From: Bin55 sp965205545
GTDB lineage: Bacteria; Pseudomonadota; Gammaproteobacteria; Pseudomonadales; Azotimanducaceae
Assembly (NCBI GenBank): GCA_965205545.1
Contig: OZ242170.1
Span: 2,728,001 to 2,792,000 of the forward strand
Length of the DNA stretch: 64,000 nucleotides
Direction of reading: 5' to 3'
In this document: piece by piece, positions 18,379 to 27,124 of the stretch
How the letters are laid out: the number at the start of each line of letters is the position of its first letter
Position numbering within the stretch: the stretch's first letter is position 1
Made by a program: the position numbers and the translations under genes
The notes under the pieces: model-generated
What the model saw: only the letters and a program-made list of their open reading frames with translations
What the model was told of the DNA's origin: nothing
Databases searched by the model: none

Positions 18379-19125
18379 ATGCTCGATCAGGAACGCCTTG
18401 CGGAATTAAGGATCTGGGGATTCACGGTGATTCAGAATGTGCTTGACGAAAGTACTGCAGAGGCAATGCGGAAATTCGTTGAGGAGCACGCATTCCGCAT
18501 CGGAGTAGAACACAGGCATCGGGGTACAGCTCGCCACCTCGCTAACTTGATAACTCTCGATCCGCTGTTTCTGCCCGTAATCGACCACGACGCCGTGTTG
18601 CCATACATCGAGGAAACGATGGGCAAAGACCTTATTCTTGGGTCATTGAGCGCACGCGTCGTCAGACCGGGAGAGGGATCTCAGACTTTGCACAGCGATG
18701 TGCCGCTGGCTATGCACCGATACGGAAACGATGCCCCACTGATGATGAACACTGTGTGGGCGTTGTCGGATTTGACCCCAGACAACGGAGGTACACGGTT
18801 GGTTCCAGGCAGCCATCAAAGCCATTTGTTCGAGCCACCCGAAGGTTTGACACTTCCCTACTTGATGCAACCAACGCTATCGGCCGGCTCGGTGGTGATA
18901 TTCCACGGCCAGACTTGGCACGGCGGCGGCGAGAATCGAACTGACCAATTAAGGACAGCTATGTTTGGTCACTATCGCAATAGCCATTGGATGCGATTCC
19001 AGTGTGATCCGCACGACGGTTTTCGTGAAGAGTGGCTACCAGACATGACATCACGCCAAAAGGAGCTTCTTAGGATGACTGCTGGAGTGGACCGCAGGCA
19101 CGGGGCGGACTTCTACGAACGATAG
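18379..19125 (+). CDS. Phytanoyl-CoA dioxygenase (PhyH) family protein
   Basis: A 248-residue PhyH-like oxygenase, shorter than its neighbour at 17071-17994. Iron ligands are in SQTLHSDVPLAMH (HSD) and GQTWHGGGENRTDQLRTA (distal His plus the Arg for 2-oxoglutarate), and DNGGTRLVPGSHQSH is the conserved core. The ATG at 18379 is preferred over a GTG three codons earlier because of TTAGG upstream. The two PhyH genes are divergent and only distantly similar, so they are not a recent duplication. Confidence 0.88.
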   Translation: MLDQERLAELRIWGFTVIQNVLDESTAEAMRKFVEEHAFRIGVEHRHRGTARHLANLITLDPLFLPVIDHDAVLPYIEETMGKDLILGSLSARVVRPGEGSQTLHSDVPLAMHRYGNDAPLMMNTVWALSDLTPDNGGTRLVPGSHQSHLFEPPEGLTLPYLMQPTLSAGSVVIFHGQTWHGGGENRTDQLRTAMFGHYRNSHWMRFQCDPHDGFREEWLPDMTSRQKELLRMTAGVDRRHGADFYER

Positions 19126-19266
19126 GGACTGCTGTCGGCTACCTGGATGTTTGTTGAATAGTTGTTTGTAGCAACATTTGCGTGGTGAACGAATTGGTTT
19201 TCAAGACAGACCTGACAGCAGAATAGCGTAGAACACCTCGTTAGTGGTGGTCGATTGGAATACTAC

Positions 19267-22200
19267 CTAGGGTTGCGGCTCGCTCGCTGAAGTAGTAGAG
19301 TTTTCCTGTTCCGTCCCAGACGGACTCCACCGAATTGCGTCAGCTACTGCCAAACCCCATGTCACACTGGTCAAGACCACATCGATCTGGGAGTCGTTGA
19401 GTTCAAAATTGCCAAGTTCATTCCAACCGGGCGATGAGGAATCTGCATCGAACTCAATTTCGGTTTCGAAATCGTCGCCGGTCACCTGAAAAGTGTGAGT
19501 TCCCAAGTAGAAAGGGTCAGGCCTACCGAACGAGTCCGGATACCTCATCGAGCCGTGGGCGATTTCGGAACGCATCGCGATGGGCACATGAAACTCCAGC
19601 TTCCATATACCCGAAGATGGAAGTGCTGCAGTGAATATCGCCCTCGATTGACCTAGCGTTCCGAATATTGCTGCATAGGTCTTGCGATACTTACCATAGC
19701 TCGTAGGCTCATTGGTCCGATACCACCAATCAAGTGTTGTCGTCAAATTCATCCGTGAAATTCGACCAAACAACGGATTGAACCGGTTTTCGAGGAGATT
19801 GATCGAGGTCTTATGTACTGGTAAACCCCTGTCGAATTCGAGCTGAGGAACTGCGGCTGCACGTCTTACGAACTGTGACAGTCTTGACGACTCAAAAGGA
19901 AACGATGAAGGTTCGATAGAAAAGCCCTCGTCCAGATCATCCACAATGATTGCATCGCTAACATTTGGTTCCCGCGCGACTCGGGTGGTGTAGGGAAGTA
20001 GCGGCAAGTCTGTGGGCTCGAGGTCGTCTTGTTCAGGAACGTCCAACCGAATCGGTTCACGGTTCAGGGAGAGTTGTGGCTCTATCCACACGATGCGTGG
20101 AGGCTTAGTGCTTTGAAAAGCAATCCGTACCGCTGAGTTTCCTTGCACAATTACGGAACGTAGAGCAAATATATCGTACGGCGCAAAGTAATCGCCGCTC
20201 TCGGTTTGATAGGAAATCTCAACTACGCCTGGAATAGGCTCTCCATTGCCAAGTGTGAATGTTGTTTGGTATACCGCTTCGTTGCTATCGTCGTTTGCAA
20301 GACGTTCAATCTTGAGGTTTTCGGCTGTGAATCCTGGCAATCCCAACGTGTTGAGCCAGTCGCCTACCACCGCCTCAATGTCTATGCCGACATCCAAGGC
20401 CGTTTGGCGAAAATCTTCGTCTGTGTAGGAACGTCCACGATACCGAATTACAAGCTCGCTTAGGAATCGAGCTACCTGTTCTTCGCCATACGTATCTACG
20501 ATCGCGTTCGCTACACGTTGACTCTTTATCAGTAGGGCATGGTATGCCCTGACTGGGTCGGCCGTGAAGTCGATCTCGCTTAGCGGAGTCCGCTCCACTA
20601 ACTCCCAAGATTCGGGCCGCTCCGCGTACTCCTTGCGCCAGTTTGCCCATCCTCGCTCGGTCCGTTCGGAGCCAAAATGGATTGAGCTTGTTGTTCTATG
20701 TCGAGTATCTACTGCGGTTCCCCGTGCGAGAGCCGTATGAACGGAAAAGTAGCTCTCGCTTCCAGTAGTTAGCCGTTGTGCCAATTCGTTGACCATGAAC
20801 CTTAAGGCTGTTGCGCCATTTCCGGTTGGGGATGTCTGGTGGTCAACGAGGTTCCGTACGATACCAATCAGCGGATCGCCGCCATGCAAGTCGTTTGCAA
20901 AGAAAGCGGCTACTCTATCAAGCATGTATTTGTGGGTTTCAGATTCGCCTCTTCCCTCCCTCTCATGGTAGTTGCGCAACCACTGGTAGAAACCCTCAAA
21001 TGGAGCAACAGGAAATCCTGACTCGCGGATCATTTGCAATCCAGGAGCTGAATACACACTGTCCATCCGCCACCCGCCACCGTAGGTTCTAAGGGAAACT
21101 GGGACTTCAACGATTGACAACCTAGGGTATGGATAACGGAGTCCCGATGCCTTTAAGTCTTCTGCTCGATTGCTAATCCACTCACGCAGCACTGGACCGC
21201 TTCCGTCAAACACTTGCAAATTCTTGGTGTGTTTTCCGTTTACTAGTAGCTCGTATTCCACTCCGTCGATCGTCATTGATCGCTTCTCAAACTGCGAGGC
21301 AATAAGGGCTAGGTCGGGTACTGCGTGGGAGGTCGTAAACCTAAATTTGGATAGGGTGCTCGATGGAAGGGCATTGCGGGAACCAGAAGTTGCAACTAGC
21401 CATCCCTTTGGTACTGTTACTTCGATGTCGATTTGGAAGAAATCGCGAGACCGAGACTCCCACCTACTTGATCCATAGGCAGAGCCAGATGTTGGAATCC
21501 AACTAATTCCTGGCATTAGCGCTACGAAACGGGGATGGAACACGTAGCTCGTTTGGCCAAGCAGGAAGAGTCGCTTGCCGCCTATCCCACCCAGTGACTT
21601 CCAATCAAGAGAACTGTCCAAATAGGCGAACCGTTCGTCTGGTTTGCCACGCGCGACGATGCCCAATTTCGGCGGTGTGGAAGCCATTTCCCGTGGGACC
21701 ACAAGTAGTCCGTCACCAAACTCGAAATTTTCAGTTGGATTGCCGTCTATGGAGATTTCCTCTATTCGGTATCCGGGATTCAAGGAGAACAACCATTGCT
21801 CTCCATATGAATCACCGGATGTATCCAAGGTCATCGTCAGATCGAGGAGTATCGACCGACCTGGTTTGATTTCTACTGAGCCAGAAATATCTTGAATATC
21901 AGTAAACGTGTGAAACTGATGTTCTTTGTGCACGAGCGCCCAGATTATTGCTTGAATTTCGTTGGACTCAGCGCCTCTGTAAATGAGGCTTTGTGTACCA
22001 CCAACGACAACGAGAGCTGCAGCTAGTCCTCGACCAAGCAGAAACGCGAAAGTCTTTGCGTCTTGAACTCTTGGCTGCAGTAACGCTGCGAACGAGAGAC
22101 ATCCCACTGCACACATCAACATAAGCGCCCTATTGGCAAGAATGCTCGACGTTACAAATGTTGGAGCTAATTCGGAAGGGTATACGCTTGCGCCCGTGTG

Positions 22201-22860
22201 TGTAGACAACACGGACGTCACCGAAACCGGCAGCACAATGCTCAATGCATAGACGACTAACATCAGTAGTCCAATAGCCACCACGACCAGCACTCGAAAT
22301 CGGAGTAGCCGTGCTAGCAGTACGCACACTGATCCCCATAGGAGCAGATTTGGGACTACGTCCCAGACCATAAAGGAAAGAGCACTTACGGACTCAATCT
22401 CTGTGCCCAAGCCAAAGTCGAATGCTTCGGCCAACATTCCGTAGCCGTACATGATTGAAACAATGAGCACAGAGGGAATCGCGAGAAACAGCACAATCCC
22501 AAAGAGCCTTCCACAAATCAAACCAAAGTCTGATACAGGGCGCGAGTCGAGAACTTCAGATATCCGATCACGAGTGTCTCGAATCCGCATGTCGAAAGTG
22601 AGAAAGAGCATTCCAATGCTAAACCAGAGAAGCATGGTGCTACCCATTTGCACAACGGTGTAGCGAGGTCCAATCAGTCCGTAAATCGGAGAGCTCAACG
22701 CTAGAAAGTCGTAGTGGTCCAAGAGGAAAATCCATTGACTCAGAGTGGCAATGCCAGCGATGGAGATAAATACCCACGTACGTGTCAATCGTCTGCACGA
22801 TCGCATTTCGGCCAGAATAAGAATCCACATTCGTGTGAGGTATGGGATAGTACGCCTCAT
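19267..22860 (-). CDS. Giant ABC-2-type permease with degenerate M1-peptidase-like region (paralogue 2)
   Basis: A 1,197-residue protein of the same architecture as the one at 5023-8505. About six or seven membrane spans occupy residues ~25-300, then comes a large extracytoplasmic region. The two share recognisable blocks: SGSVEIKPG versus SGKVEIYPG, FSLNPGYRIEEISIDG versus FSFNPGMSLQHVRVDG, FVALMPGISWIP versus FVALMPGSRWYP, and IRESGFP. No HExxH zinc site is present, so it is probably a non-catalytic M1-like fold. No ABC ATPase gene adjoins it. The C-terminus has its own beta-rich domain ending near VADAIRWSPSG, also shared. Function unknown, possibly export or envelope maintenance. Confidence 0.72.
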   Translation of the reverse strand: MRRTIPYLTRMWILILAEMRSCRRLTRTWVFISIAGIATLSQWIFLLDHYDFLALSSPIYGLIGPRYTVVQMGSTMLLWFSIGMLFLTFDMRIRDTRDRISEVLDSRPVSDFGLICGRLFGIVLFLAIPSVLIVSIMYGYGMLAEAFDFGLGTEIESVSALSFMVWDVVPNLLLWGSVCVLLARLLRFRVLVVVAIGLLMLVVYALSIVLPVSVTSVLSTHTGASVYPSELAPTFVTSSILANRALMLMCAVGCLSFAALLQPRVQDAKTFAFLLGRGLAAALVVVGGTQSLIYRGAESNEIQAIIWALVHKEHQFHTFTDIQDISGSVEIKPGRSILLDLTMTLDTSGDSYGEQWLFSLNPGYRIEEISIDGNPTENFEFGDGLLVVPREMASTPPKLGIVARGKPDERFAYLDSSLDWKSLGGIGGKRLFLLGQTSYVFHPRFVALMPGISWIPTSGSAYGSSRWESRSRDFFQIDIEVTVPKGWLVATSGSRNALPSSTLSKFRFTTSHAVPDLALIASQFEKRSMTIDGVEYELLVNGKHTKNLQVFDGSGPVLREWISNRAEDLKASGLRYPYPRLSIVEVPVSLRTYGGGWRMDSVYSAPGLQMIRESGFPVAPFEGFYQWLRNYHEREGRGESETHKYMLDRVAAFFANDLHGGDPLIGIVRNLVDHQTSPTGNGATALRFMVNELAQRLTTGSESYFSVHTALARGTAVDTRHRTTSSIHFGSERTERGWANWRKEYAERPESWELVERTPLSEIDFTADPVRAYHALLIKSQRVANAIVDTYGEEQVARFLSELVIRYRGRSYTDEDFRQTALDVGIDIEAVVGDWLNTLGLPGFTAENLKIERLANDDSNEAVYQTTFTLGNGEPIPGVVEISYQTESGDYFAPYDIFALRSVIVQGNSAVRIAFQSTKPPRIVWIEPQLSLNREPIRLDVPEQDDLEPTDLPLLPYTTRVAREPNVSDAIIVDDLDEGFSIEPSSFPFESSRLSQFVRRAAAVPQLEFDRGLPVHKTSINLLENRFNPLFGRISRMNLTTTLDWWYRTNEPTSYGKYRKTYAAIFGTLGQSRAIFTAALPSSGIWKLEFHVPIAMRSEIAHGSMRYPDSFGRPDPFYLGTHTFQVTGDDFETEIEFDADSSSPGWNELGNFELNDSQIDVVLTSVTWGLAVADAIRWSPSGTEQENSTTSASEPQP

Positions 22861-22933
22861 CTAGGTACGATCGAGAGTATCTATAGGACCAAAGTTAGCG
22901 ATAGATCGCACAGCTAAGACGTACTCTGTTGGA

Positions 22934-23254
22934 TTAGCGTATTTTGCGTGTGTCGCTCGTGTGAAACTCTCGTGCGCTACGCCGCATGTGGTTGCTTGCA
23001 TTGCCCTTAGTTGCGCCGGTGAAGTAACGCACCGTCCAGAGAGCAATGCAAATCACAAAGACTCCATTGGGTACATAGAATTCTGGGCTATGAATCGGAC
23101 CTAAAGGCCGAGAATCGACAGCTGCAAAAACGAAAAGCCAAAAGTACGAAAGGAAATAGGAACCGGTTAACCAAGTGACTACCACTGTGGAAACAATCAG
23201 GCAAAAAAATCCCCTCTTTTCGACGTCTGGGAGGGTTAGTGCCTTTTGTACCAT
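22934..23254 (-). CDS. Possible small membrane protein
   Basis: A 106-residue frame with two convincing hydrophobic spans (around FFCLIVSTVVVTWLTGSYFL and FVICIALWTVRYF) and a basic C-terminus, which suits a small inner-membrane protein. It lies between the giant permease and the cobalamin adenosyltransferase gene on the same strand. The ribosome site is weak (AAAGG about 14 bp upstream) and a longer frame overlaps it in another register, so I am not certain it is a gene. Confidence 0.4.
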   Translation of the reverse strand: MVQKALTLPDVEKRGFFCLIVSTVVVTWLTGSYFLSYFWLFVFAAVDSRPLGPIHSPEFYVPNGVFVICIALWTVRYFTGATKGNASNHMRRSAREFHTSDTRKIR

Positions 23255-23512
23255 TCAGTAGAGTTGCCTTTGGAGGCCTGATTTCAACATTCTGGTGTGT
23301 TGAATACAGCTTGAGTTGAATTGTTGCCAATTGTAGCCCTCGCTTGACCAGTTGATTGGTTCTTGCAAGACAATACGCAAATCCCCTACGACAGTGCAAC
23401 GAACAACTTGGTGAACTGGGATATAGCGGGCAGAGAGCAGAACTCCATGCCAAAATATCTATTGCCTTGGCTCCGGCAATCGAGACTGCAAATGCACCAA
23501 AAGCTATGGAAA

Positions 23513-24064
23513 TCACGACGACTTTGCGGATTCTGAGTGCAATGGCCGCCACAGCACTTCGGAAACGGCAAGTGATCTTGCGAGCACGAACAAGTAGTCC
23601 GACACTCGGTTCAAGTAAGCTCCCTGGCCTGAACACTTGAGTTCGTCCGAGGCATGTCTCCAAAAAGTGCGTTCAGCCCTGCGAACCGTCGAGCGTGCCA
23701 CATGAGCGAACGCGGCGGCTTGCCCTCCACCAGGAAGAATGAACTCTCTTAGAGGCTCTAGCTGCGCATTGAGTTGCTCTGTTGCTTTGGTGACCATCGA
23801 AACTTGCTCCTGCCACACCGGTTGAGGGATTCCAGTAGCCACTGCAGCTCCGATGTCGAACAGGCGAGATTGAATTTCGGACAAGGAACTCTGGCGTTCT
23901 TCCGCAACATACTGGACCAACACTCCAACGGCACAGTTGGCTTCGTCCAGCACTCCTACAAGCTCAATGGGACCGCTCTGCTTGGGGTGTTTCTTTCCGT
24001 CGGCGAGGCTAGTGGATCCTTCGTCTCCCCTAGATGTGGTGACACGAGTAATTCGGTTTGCCAA
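23513..24064 (-). CDS. Cob(I)yrinic acid a,c-diamide adenosyltransferase, PduO type
   Basis: ATP:corrinoid adenosyltransferase that makes adenosylcobalamin. The family signatures are the N-terminal TRVTTSRGDEGSTSLADGKKHPK, followed by ELVGVLDEANCAVGV, QSRLFDIGAAVATG, FILPGGGQAAAFAHVARSTVRRAER, and LNRVSDYLFVLAR. 183 residues is normal. It is divergent from yajQ with a 190-bp gap. No B12-dependent enzyme is in the window. Confidence 0.93.
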   Translation of the reverse strand: MANRITRVTTSRGDEGSTSLADGKKHPKQSGPIELVGVLDEANCAVGVLVQYVAEERQSSLSEIQSRLFDIGAAVATGIPQPVWQEQVSMVTKATEQLNAQLEPLREFILPGGGQAAAFAHVARSTVRRAERTFWRHASDELKCSGQGAYLNRVSDYLFVLARSLAVSEVLWRPLHSESAKSS

Positions 24065-24257
24065 GGTCTTTTGCCTATAGAGTATCTACCCTTCAATACC
24101 ATTGAATTGTAGATTGCCAGTCGCAGGTACCCAATCCACTCGTCGTTCGACTTCGCGACGGATAGATTTTCTGGAGTACGAATTAGTTGTGGTTCTCAGG
24201 TTTTGGTCTAGTCTGTGTGGTAAATTTCGCGCTATTCCAACACCTGTGGAGGAGCCG

Positions 24258-24740
24258 GTGCCATCGTTCGATGTTGTGTCCAAAGTAAATGTGCAGGAGA
24301 TACGCAACGCCGTGGATCAAACGTGGAGAGAATTGCGCACACGGTTTGACTTCAAGGGTGTCGATGCCGGATTGAACCTCGAAGAAAACTCAATTCTTCT
24401 CTGGGCTGAAGAGGAATTTCAGCTCGATCAGCTTGGCGACATATTGAGGACTAAGCTTGCGGGTCGCAATGTCGACGTTAGGTCGTTGCGACCAGAGAAA
24501 ATCGAAGCGCTGGGAAAGCAGAAACGGCAACGCTACAGGATCGTAGTGGGAGTTGACCGCGATGTCTGCCGACAAATTGTGAAAATTGTCAAGGATTTGA
24601 AGCTGAAACTACAATCGCAAATTCAGGGAGACCAAGTGCGAGTCAGTGGCAAGAAGCGCGACGAACTTCAGCAGGCTATCGCGAGGCTGAAAGAAGAGGA
24701 CCTAGACGTGCCACTGCAATTCTCGAATTTTCGCGACTAG
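24258..24740 (+). CDS. yajQ: YajQ-family nucleotide/cyclic-di-GMP-binding protein
   Basis: A 160-residue YajQ/UPF0234 protein: PSFDVVSKVNVQEIRNAVDQ at the start, FDFKGVDAGL, then GKQKRQRYRIVVGVDRDVCRQIVK, VRVSGKKRDELQQAIARLK and the ending DVPLQFSNFRD. The start is the GTG at 24258, set 5 nt after GGAGG within GGAGGAG (24248-24254). The frame is open further upstream but that part is not YajQ-like. Xanthomonas YajQ binds cyclic-di-GMP and acts with a transcription factor; whether this one does is not known. Confidence 0.93.
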   Translation: MPSFDVVSKVNVQEIRNAVDQTWRELRTRFDFKGVDAGLNLEENSILLWAEEEFQLDQLGDILRTKLAGRNVDVRSLRPEKIEALGKQKRQRYRIVVGVDRDVCRQIVKIVKDLKLKLQSQIQGDQVRVSGKKRDELQQAIARLKEEDLDVPLQFSNFRD

Positions 24741-24758
24741 TGTCGAGGACCACGGACC

Positions 24759-25445
24759 ATGGTTGACTTGAGACTTGCCCCTGTATTGGTCTGGGTGTTG
24801 TTTTGGGCCTGTGCAACCGCAGGCTATTTGATTTCTGTCGAGGCCGGATTCGTTCCAGAATGCTTCCCTCACGTGGAGGGGTGCACCACGATCAGTCAGT
24901 CAGGCCGCGAGGGACTAAGCTTCTTCATTTTCAAAGCAGTGATGATTCCTGCTGCTGTCTTTACGATGATCTACTGGATTCTCAACCACCATTGGCTACG
25001 GTCAATGGGCGAAAGCACGAAATCGATCTGGCTGACAACGTCGTTTGGATTGGTCGGTGCCATATTCCTTATTGTTTATCTCACCTTTCTCGGGTCGGAT
25101 GGCGATGTCTATCGCATGATGAGACGATACGGCACCATTGTCTTCTTTGTCTTCACCTTTATTGCAGAGTGCATGCTCACGAGCAAGTGCTGGCATCTCT
25201 TTAAACGAAATTGGGTAGTGATCGTAAAGCTAGTTCTTTGCTCTGCTGTCGCGATGGAACTTGTCGTCCACGGAGTCGCGAAGTGGGTCTTGGAAGAAAC
25301 GCGGTGGCTTGAGAACTCTACCGAGTGGAGATCTGCGAGCGTCTTGACACTCTATCCGGTTCTGACGTGGTTGCTGTGGCGCCGTACCGGTTTTGAAATC
25401 CGATACGGCAACCAAGCTAACCAATTGGACGAGTCACAACAATAA
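24759..25445 (+). CDS. Multi-span membrane protein, Frag1/DRAM/Sfk1-like (tentative)
   Basis: A 228-residue protein with about six membrane spans. The loop with CFPHVEGCTTISQSGREGLSF followed by a span, and the later MRRYGTIVFFVFTFIAE, resemble the Frag1/DRAM/Sfk1 family, whose members sit in membranes and relate to GPI-anchor or lipid handling in eukaryotes and are uncharacterised in bacteria. The gene follows yajQ by 18 bp, so they may be co-transcribed, and it converges on the redoxin gene with only a 4-bp gap. Family call is weak; membrane location is firm. Confidence 0.6.
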   Translation: MVDLRLAPVLVWVLFWACATAGYLISVEAGFVPECFPHVEGCTTISQSGREGLSFFIFKAVMIPAAVFTMIYWILNHHWLRSMGESTKSIWLTTSFGLVGAIFLIVYLTFLGSDGDVYRMMRRYGTIVFFVFTFIAECMLTSKCWHLFKRNWVVIVKLVLCSAVAMELVVHGVAKWVLEETRWLENSTEWRSASVLTLYPVLTWLLWRRTGFEIRYGNQANQLDESQQ

Positions 25446-25449
25446 CTCG

Positions 25450-26079
25450 TTAACTCGTGTCTACTCCCTCCTCGGAGTTCTCACTTGCGCTCTCGTCCGT
25501 GGATTTGGCAGCGAGAGCCTTCTCAACTGCTGAGATCAACTCGTCGAACGATGGTCGGTTGGAGTATTGTTCCTCTGCGCGCTTTAGCAATACAGTTCCT
25601 TCAGAATCGACAAGCACAATGCCGGGATGAGAGAGACCATAGAGATCCGAATCTTCATCATATCGTTCGTTCCGGATTCCCAATCGGTTCACCGTTTCAG
25701 CACTTTGGTCGGATAGCAGGGGAAACTCGAGCTTTTGTTCGGTCTTCGAGTTCTTGTTTGTCGAGACGGGGTCGTAGCTCACAGTCGCGACATTGACACC
25801 GAGCGACATGATTTTTTCGAGGCGGTCTTGCAGCTCAACTAGCTGCCTTTTGCAGTAAGGTCACCAATTTGTCGTTCTGACAAAGAAAACCAAAAGTCCC
25901 TGTTTGTCCCCGATCAGGTCGTCGACCGACCTAGCTTCTCCCTCCGTGTCCTTAACCGTGAGCTCCGGCAAGGTAGAACCGACTTCAGGACCCCAATTGT
26001 CCTGGTACTCGGACCCGTACGCGATCGAACCGGTCGCTAGGAGCGAAAGTAGCAATAGTGCAACAGACTTTGCTTGCAT
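25450..26079 (-). CDS. Exported redoxin (AhpC/TSA-like) with UxxC active site: probable selenoprotein
   Basis: One continuous frame with a single in-frame TGA at 25863-25861. Before it lies a signal peptide (MQAKSVALLLLSLLATGSIAYG) and a redoxin N-terminus ending LLVFFVRTTNW; after it comes PYCKRQLVELQDRLEKI and a normal redoxin C-half (VATVSYDP, HPGIVLVDSEGTVLL). Cys homologues read NWCPYCKRQ, so TGA replaces the first Cys of CxxC (residue 73; resolving Cys 76). A 17-nt hairpin with loop AGUUG starts 14 nt after the UGA, fitting bacterial SECIS rules. AAAGGAGG 9 bp before the ATG at 26079 sets the start. 209 residues if UGA is read through. The alternative is a nonsense-mutated gene. The C-terminal ~15 residues are acidic and serine-rich. 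Confidence 0.85.
25830..25846 (-). promoter_or_regulatory. Candidate bacterial SECIS hairpin
   Basis: In the mRNA, GCAGCU–AGUUG–AGCUGC forms a perfect 6-bp stem with a 5-nt loop. The loop begins 21 nt after the UGA and has G at its second position, which meets the published bSECIS consensus (apical loop about 16-37 nt from UGA, G among the first two loop bases). Its 17-nt size equals that of the minimal E. coli fdhF element. Confidence 0.65.
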
Positions 26080-26207
26080 ATTCAACGTCCTCCTTTAGCG
26101 CCATCGTACCATATGCGAGTGCACTGAATATCGCTCTCGAGGTAGTTCATAGGCCATGCGAGTTTGAGTGCTAATATTCTGCGCGAACTAAGGTCCCCTG
26201 TGTAAGT

Positions 26208-27101
26208 ATGCCGGTATTCAAGAGTCCTTTCGGAGAGATATTTTTCGATCAACGAGGCTCGCGCGCTGCGCCTCCCATTCTGCTAGTGCATGGACTGGGA
26301 TGTCAGGTCATTCACTGGCCCGATTCTCTTCTCGATGGGTTTGTTGACGCTGGGTATCGCATCGTTTTTTTCGACAATAGGGATGCAGGGCTGACTTTTG
26401 AATGTGACTTGCAGCCGCCATCGATTCCCGAATTGTTGGGGGCACTGGACAATCCCAATGCGGTCACGCCGGTTTATACACTCGCAGATATGGCTAACGA
26501 CGCCGTTGCCTTGCTTGACCACATAGGTCAGTCTGGAGCGCACATTGTCGGCGTTTCCATGGGCGGAATGATTGCTCAATATATGGCCATAAACCATCCA
26601 GCGCGTGTATTCAGCCTGTCCCTTATTATGAGCTCCACCGGCAATCCTGACACTCCGCAGCCGGGCCCTGAGGTCGTAGGGGCACTTGCCACTAGCATTG
26701 TCAGTCCCACACGTGAAGAGAGTATTGAAGCAACACGCAAATCGGACCGCTTGTTCGGCGGACCACATTACGACTCCTGCGAAGTTGGCATAGGAAGGTT
26801 CGTTGAAGACGCATACAACAGATCCAACCGTCCTAACGGGGTACTTCGGCAATTGGCGGCAATTCTCTCGGACGGCGACCGACGGACCAGTTTGCGCGAG
26901 GTGCAAATTCCCACGCTTGCCTTGCATGGCAGCGTCGATCCGTTGGTTGATCAGTTCGGATCTAGAGACTTGGCAGCTACCCTTCCCAACTGTCGACTAA
27001 GCATCATAGAGAAACTTGGTCACGATTTGCCCGAACCATTGATCCCAAGAATTCTTGACGACATACTTCAGCACATCGGCTCGGTGGAGGCGGCACGTTA
27101 A
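26208..27101 (+). CDS. Alpha/beta-hydrolase fold protein
   Basis: A 297-residue soluble hydrolase. The oxyanion region is LLVHGLGCQVIHWP, the nucleophile elbow GVSMGG (Ser117), the acid is probably the Asp in LALHGSVDPLV, and the catalytic His lies in IEKLGHDLP. The FFDNRDAGLT segment is typical of the proline iminopeptidase/epoxide-hydrolase-like branch often annotated as alpha/beta hydrolase. It is divergent from the redoxin gene and convergent with the F420-type oxidoreductase gene. Substrate unknown. Confidence 0.88.
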   Translation: MPVFKSPFGEIFFDQRGSRAAPPILLVHGLGCQVIHWPDSLLDGFVDAGYRIVFFDNRDAGLTFECDLQPPSIPELLGALDNPNAVTPVYTLADMANDAVALLDHIGQSGAHIVGVSMGGMIAQYMAINHPARVFSLSLIMSSTGNPDTPQPGPEVVGALATSIVSPTREESIEATRKSDRLFGGPHYDSCEVGIGRFVEDAYNRSNRPNGVLRQLAAILSDGDRRTSLREVQIPTLALHGSVDPLVDQFGSRDLAATLPNCRLSIIEKLGHDLPEPLIPRILDDILQHIGSVEAAR

Positions 27102-27124
27102 CGGATTGCTAGTGCCTCTGGGGA

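Noticed and set aside
23088..23663. Minus-strand open frame of about 190 codons overlapping the cobalamin adenosyltransferase gene
   Set aside because: It overlaps the end of a clearly conserved gene in another register and shows no domain; its composition is that of a shadow frame.
25861..25863. Redoxin split into two genes or a frameshifted pseudogene
   Set aside because: Both parts are in the same frame with only a TGA between them, at the active-site Cys position and with a SECIS-like hairpin; selenocysteine is the simpler reading.
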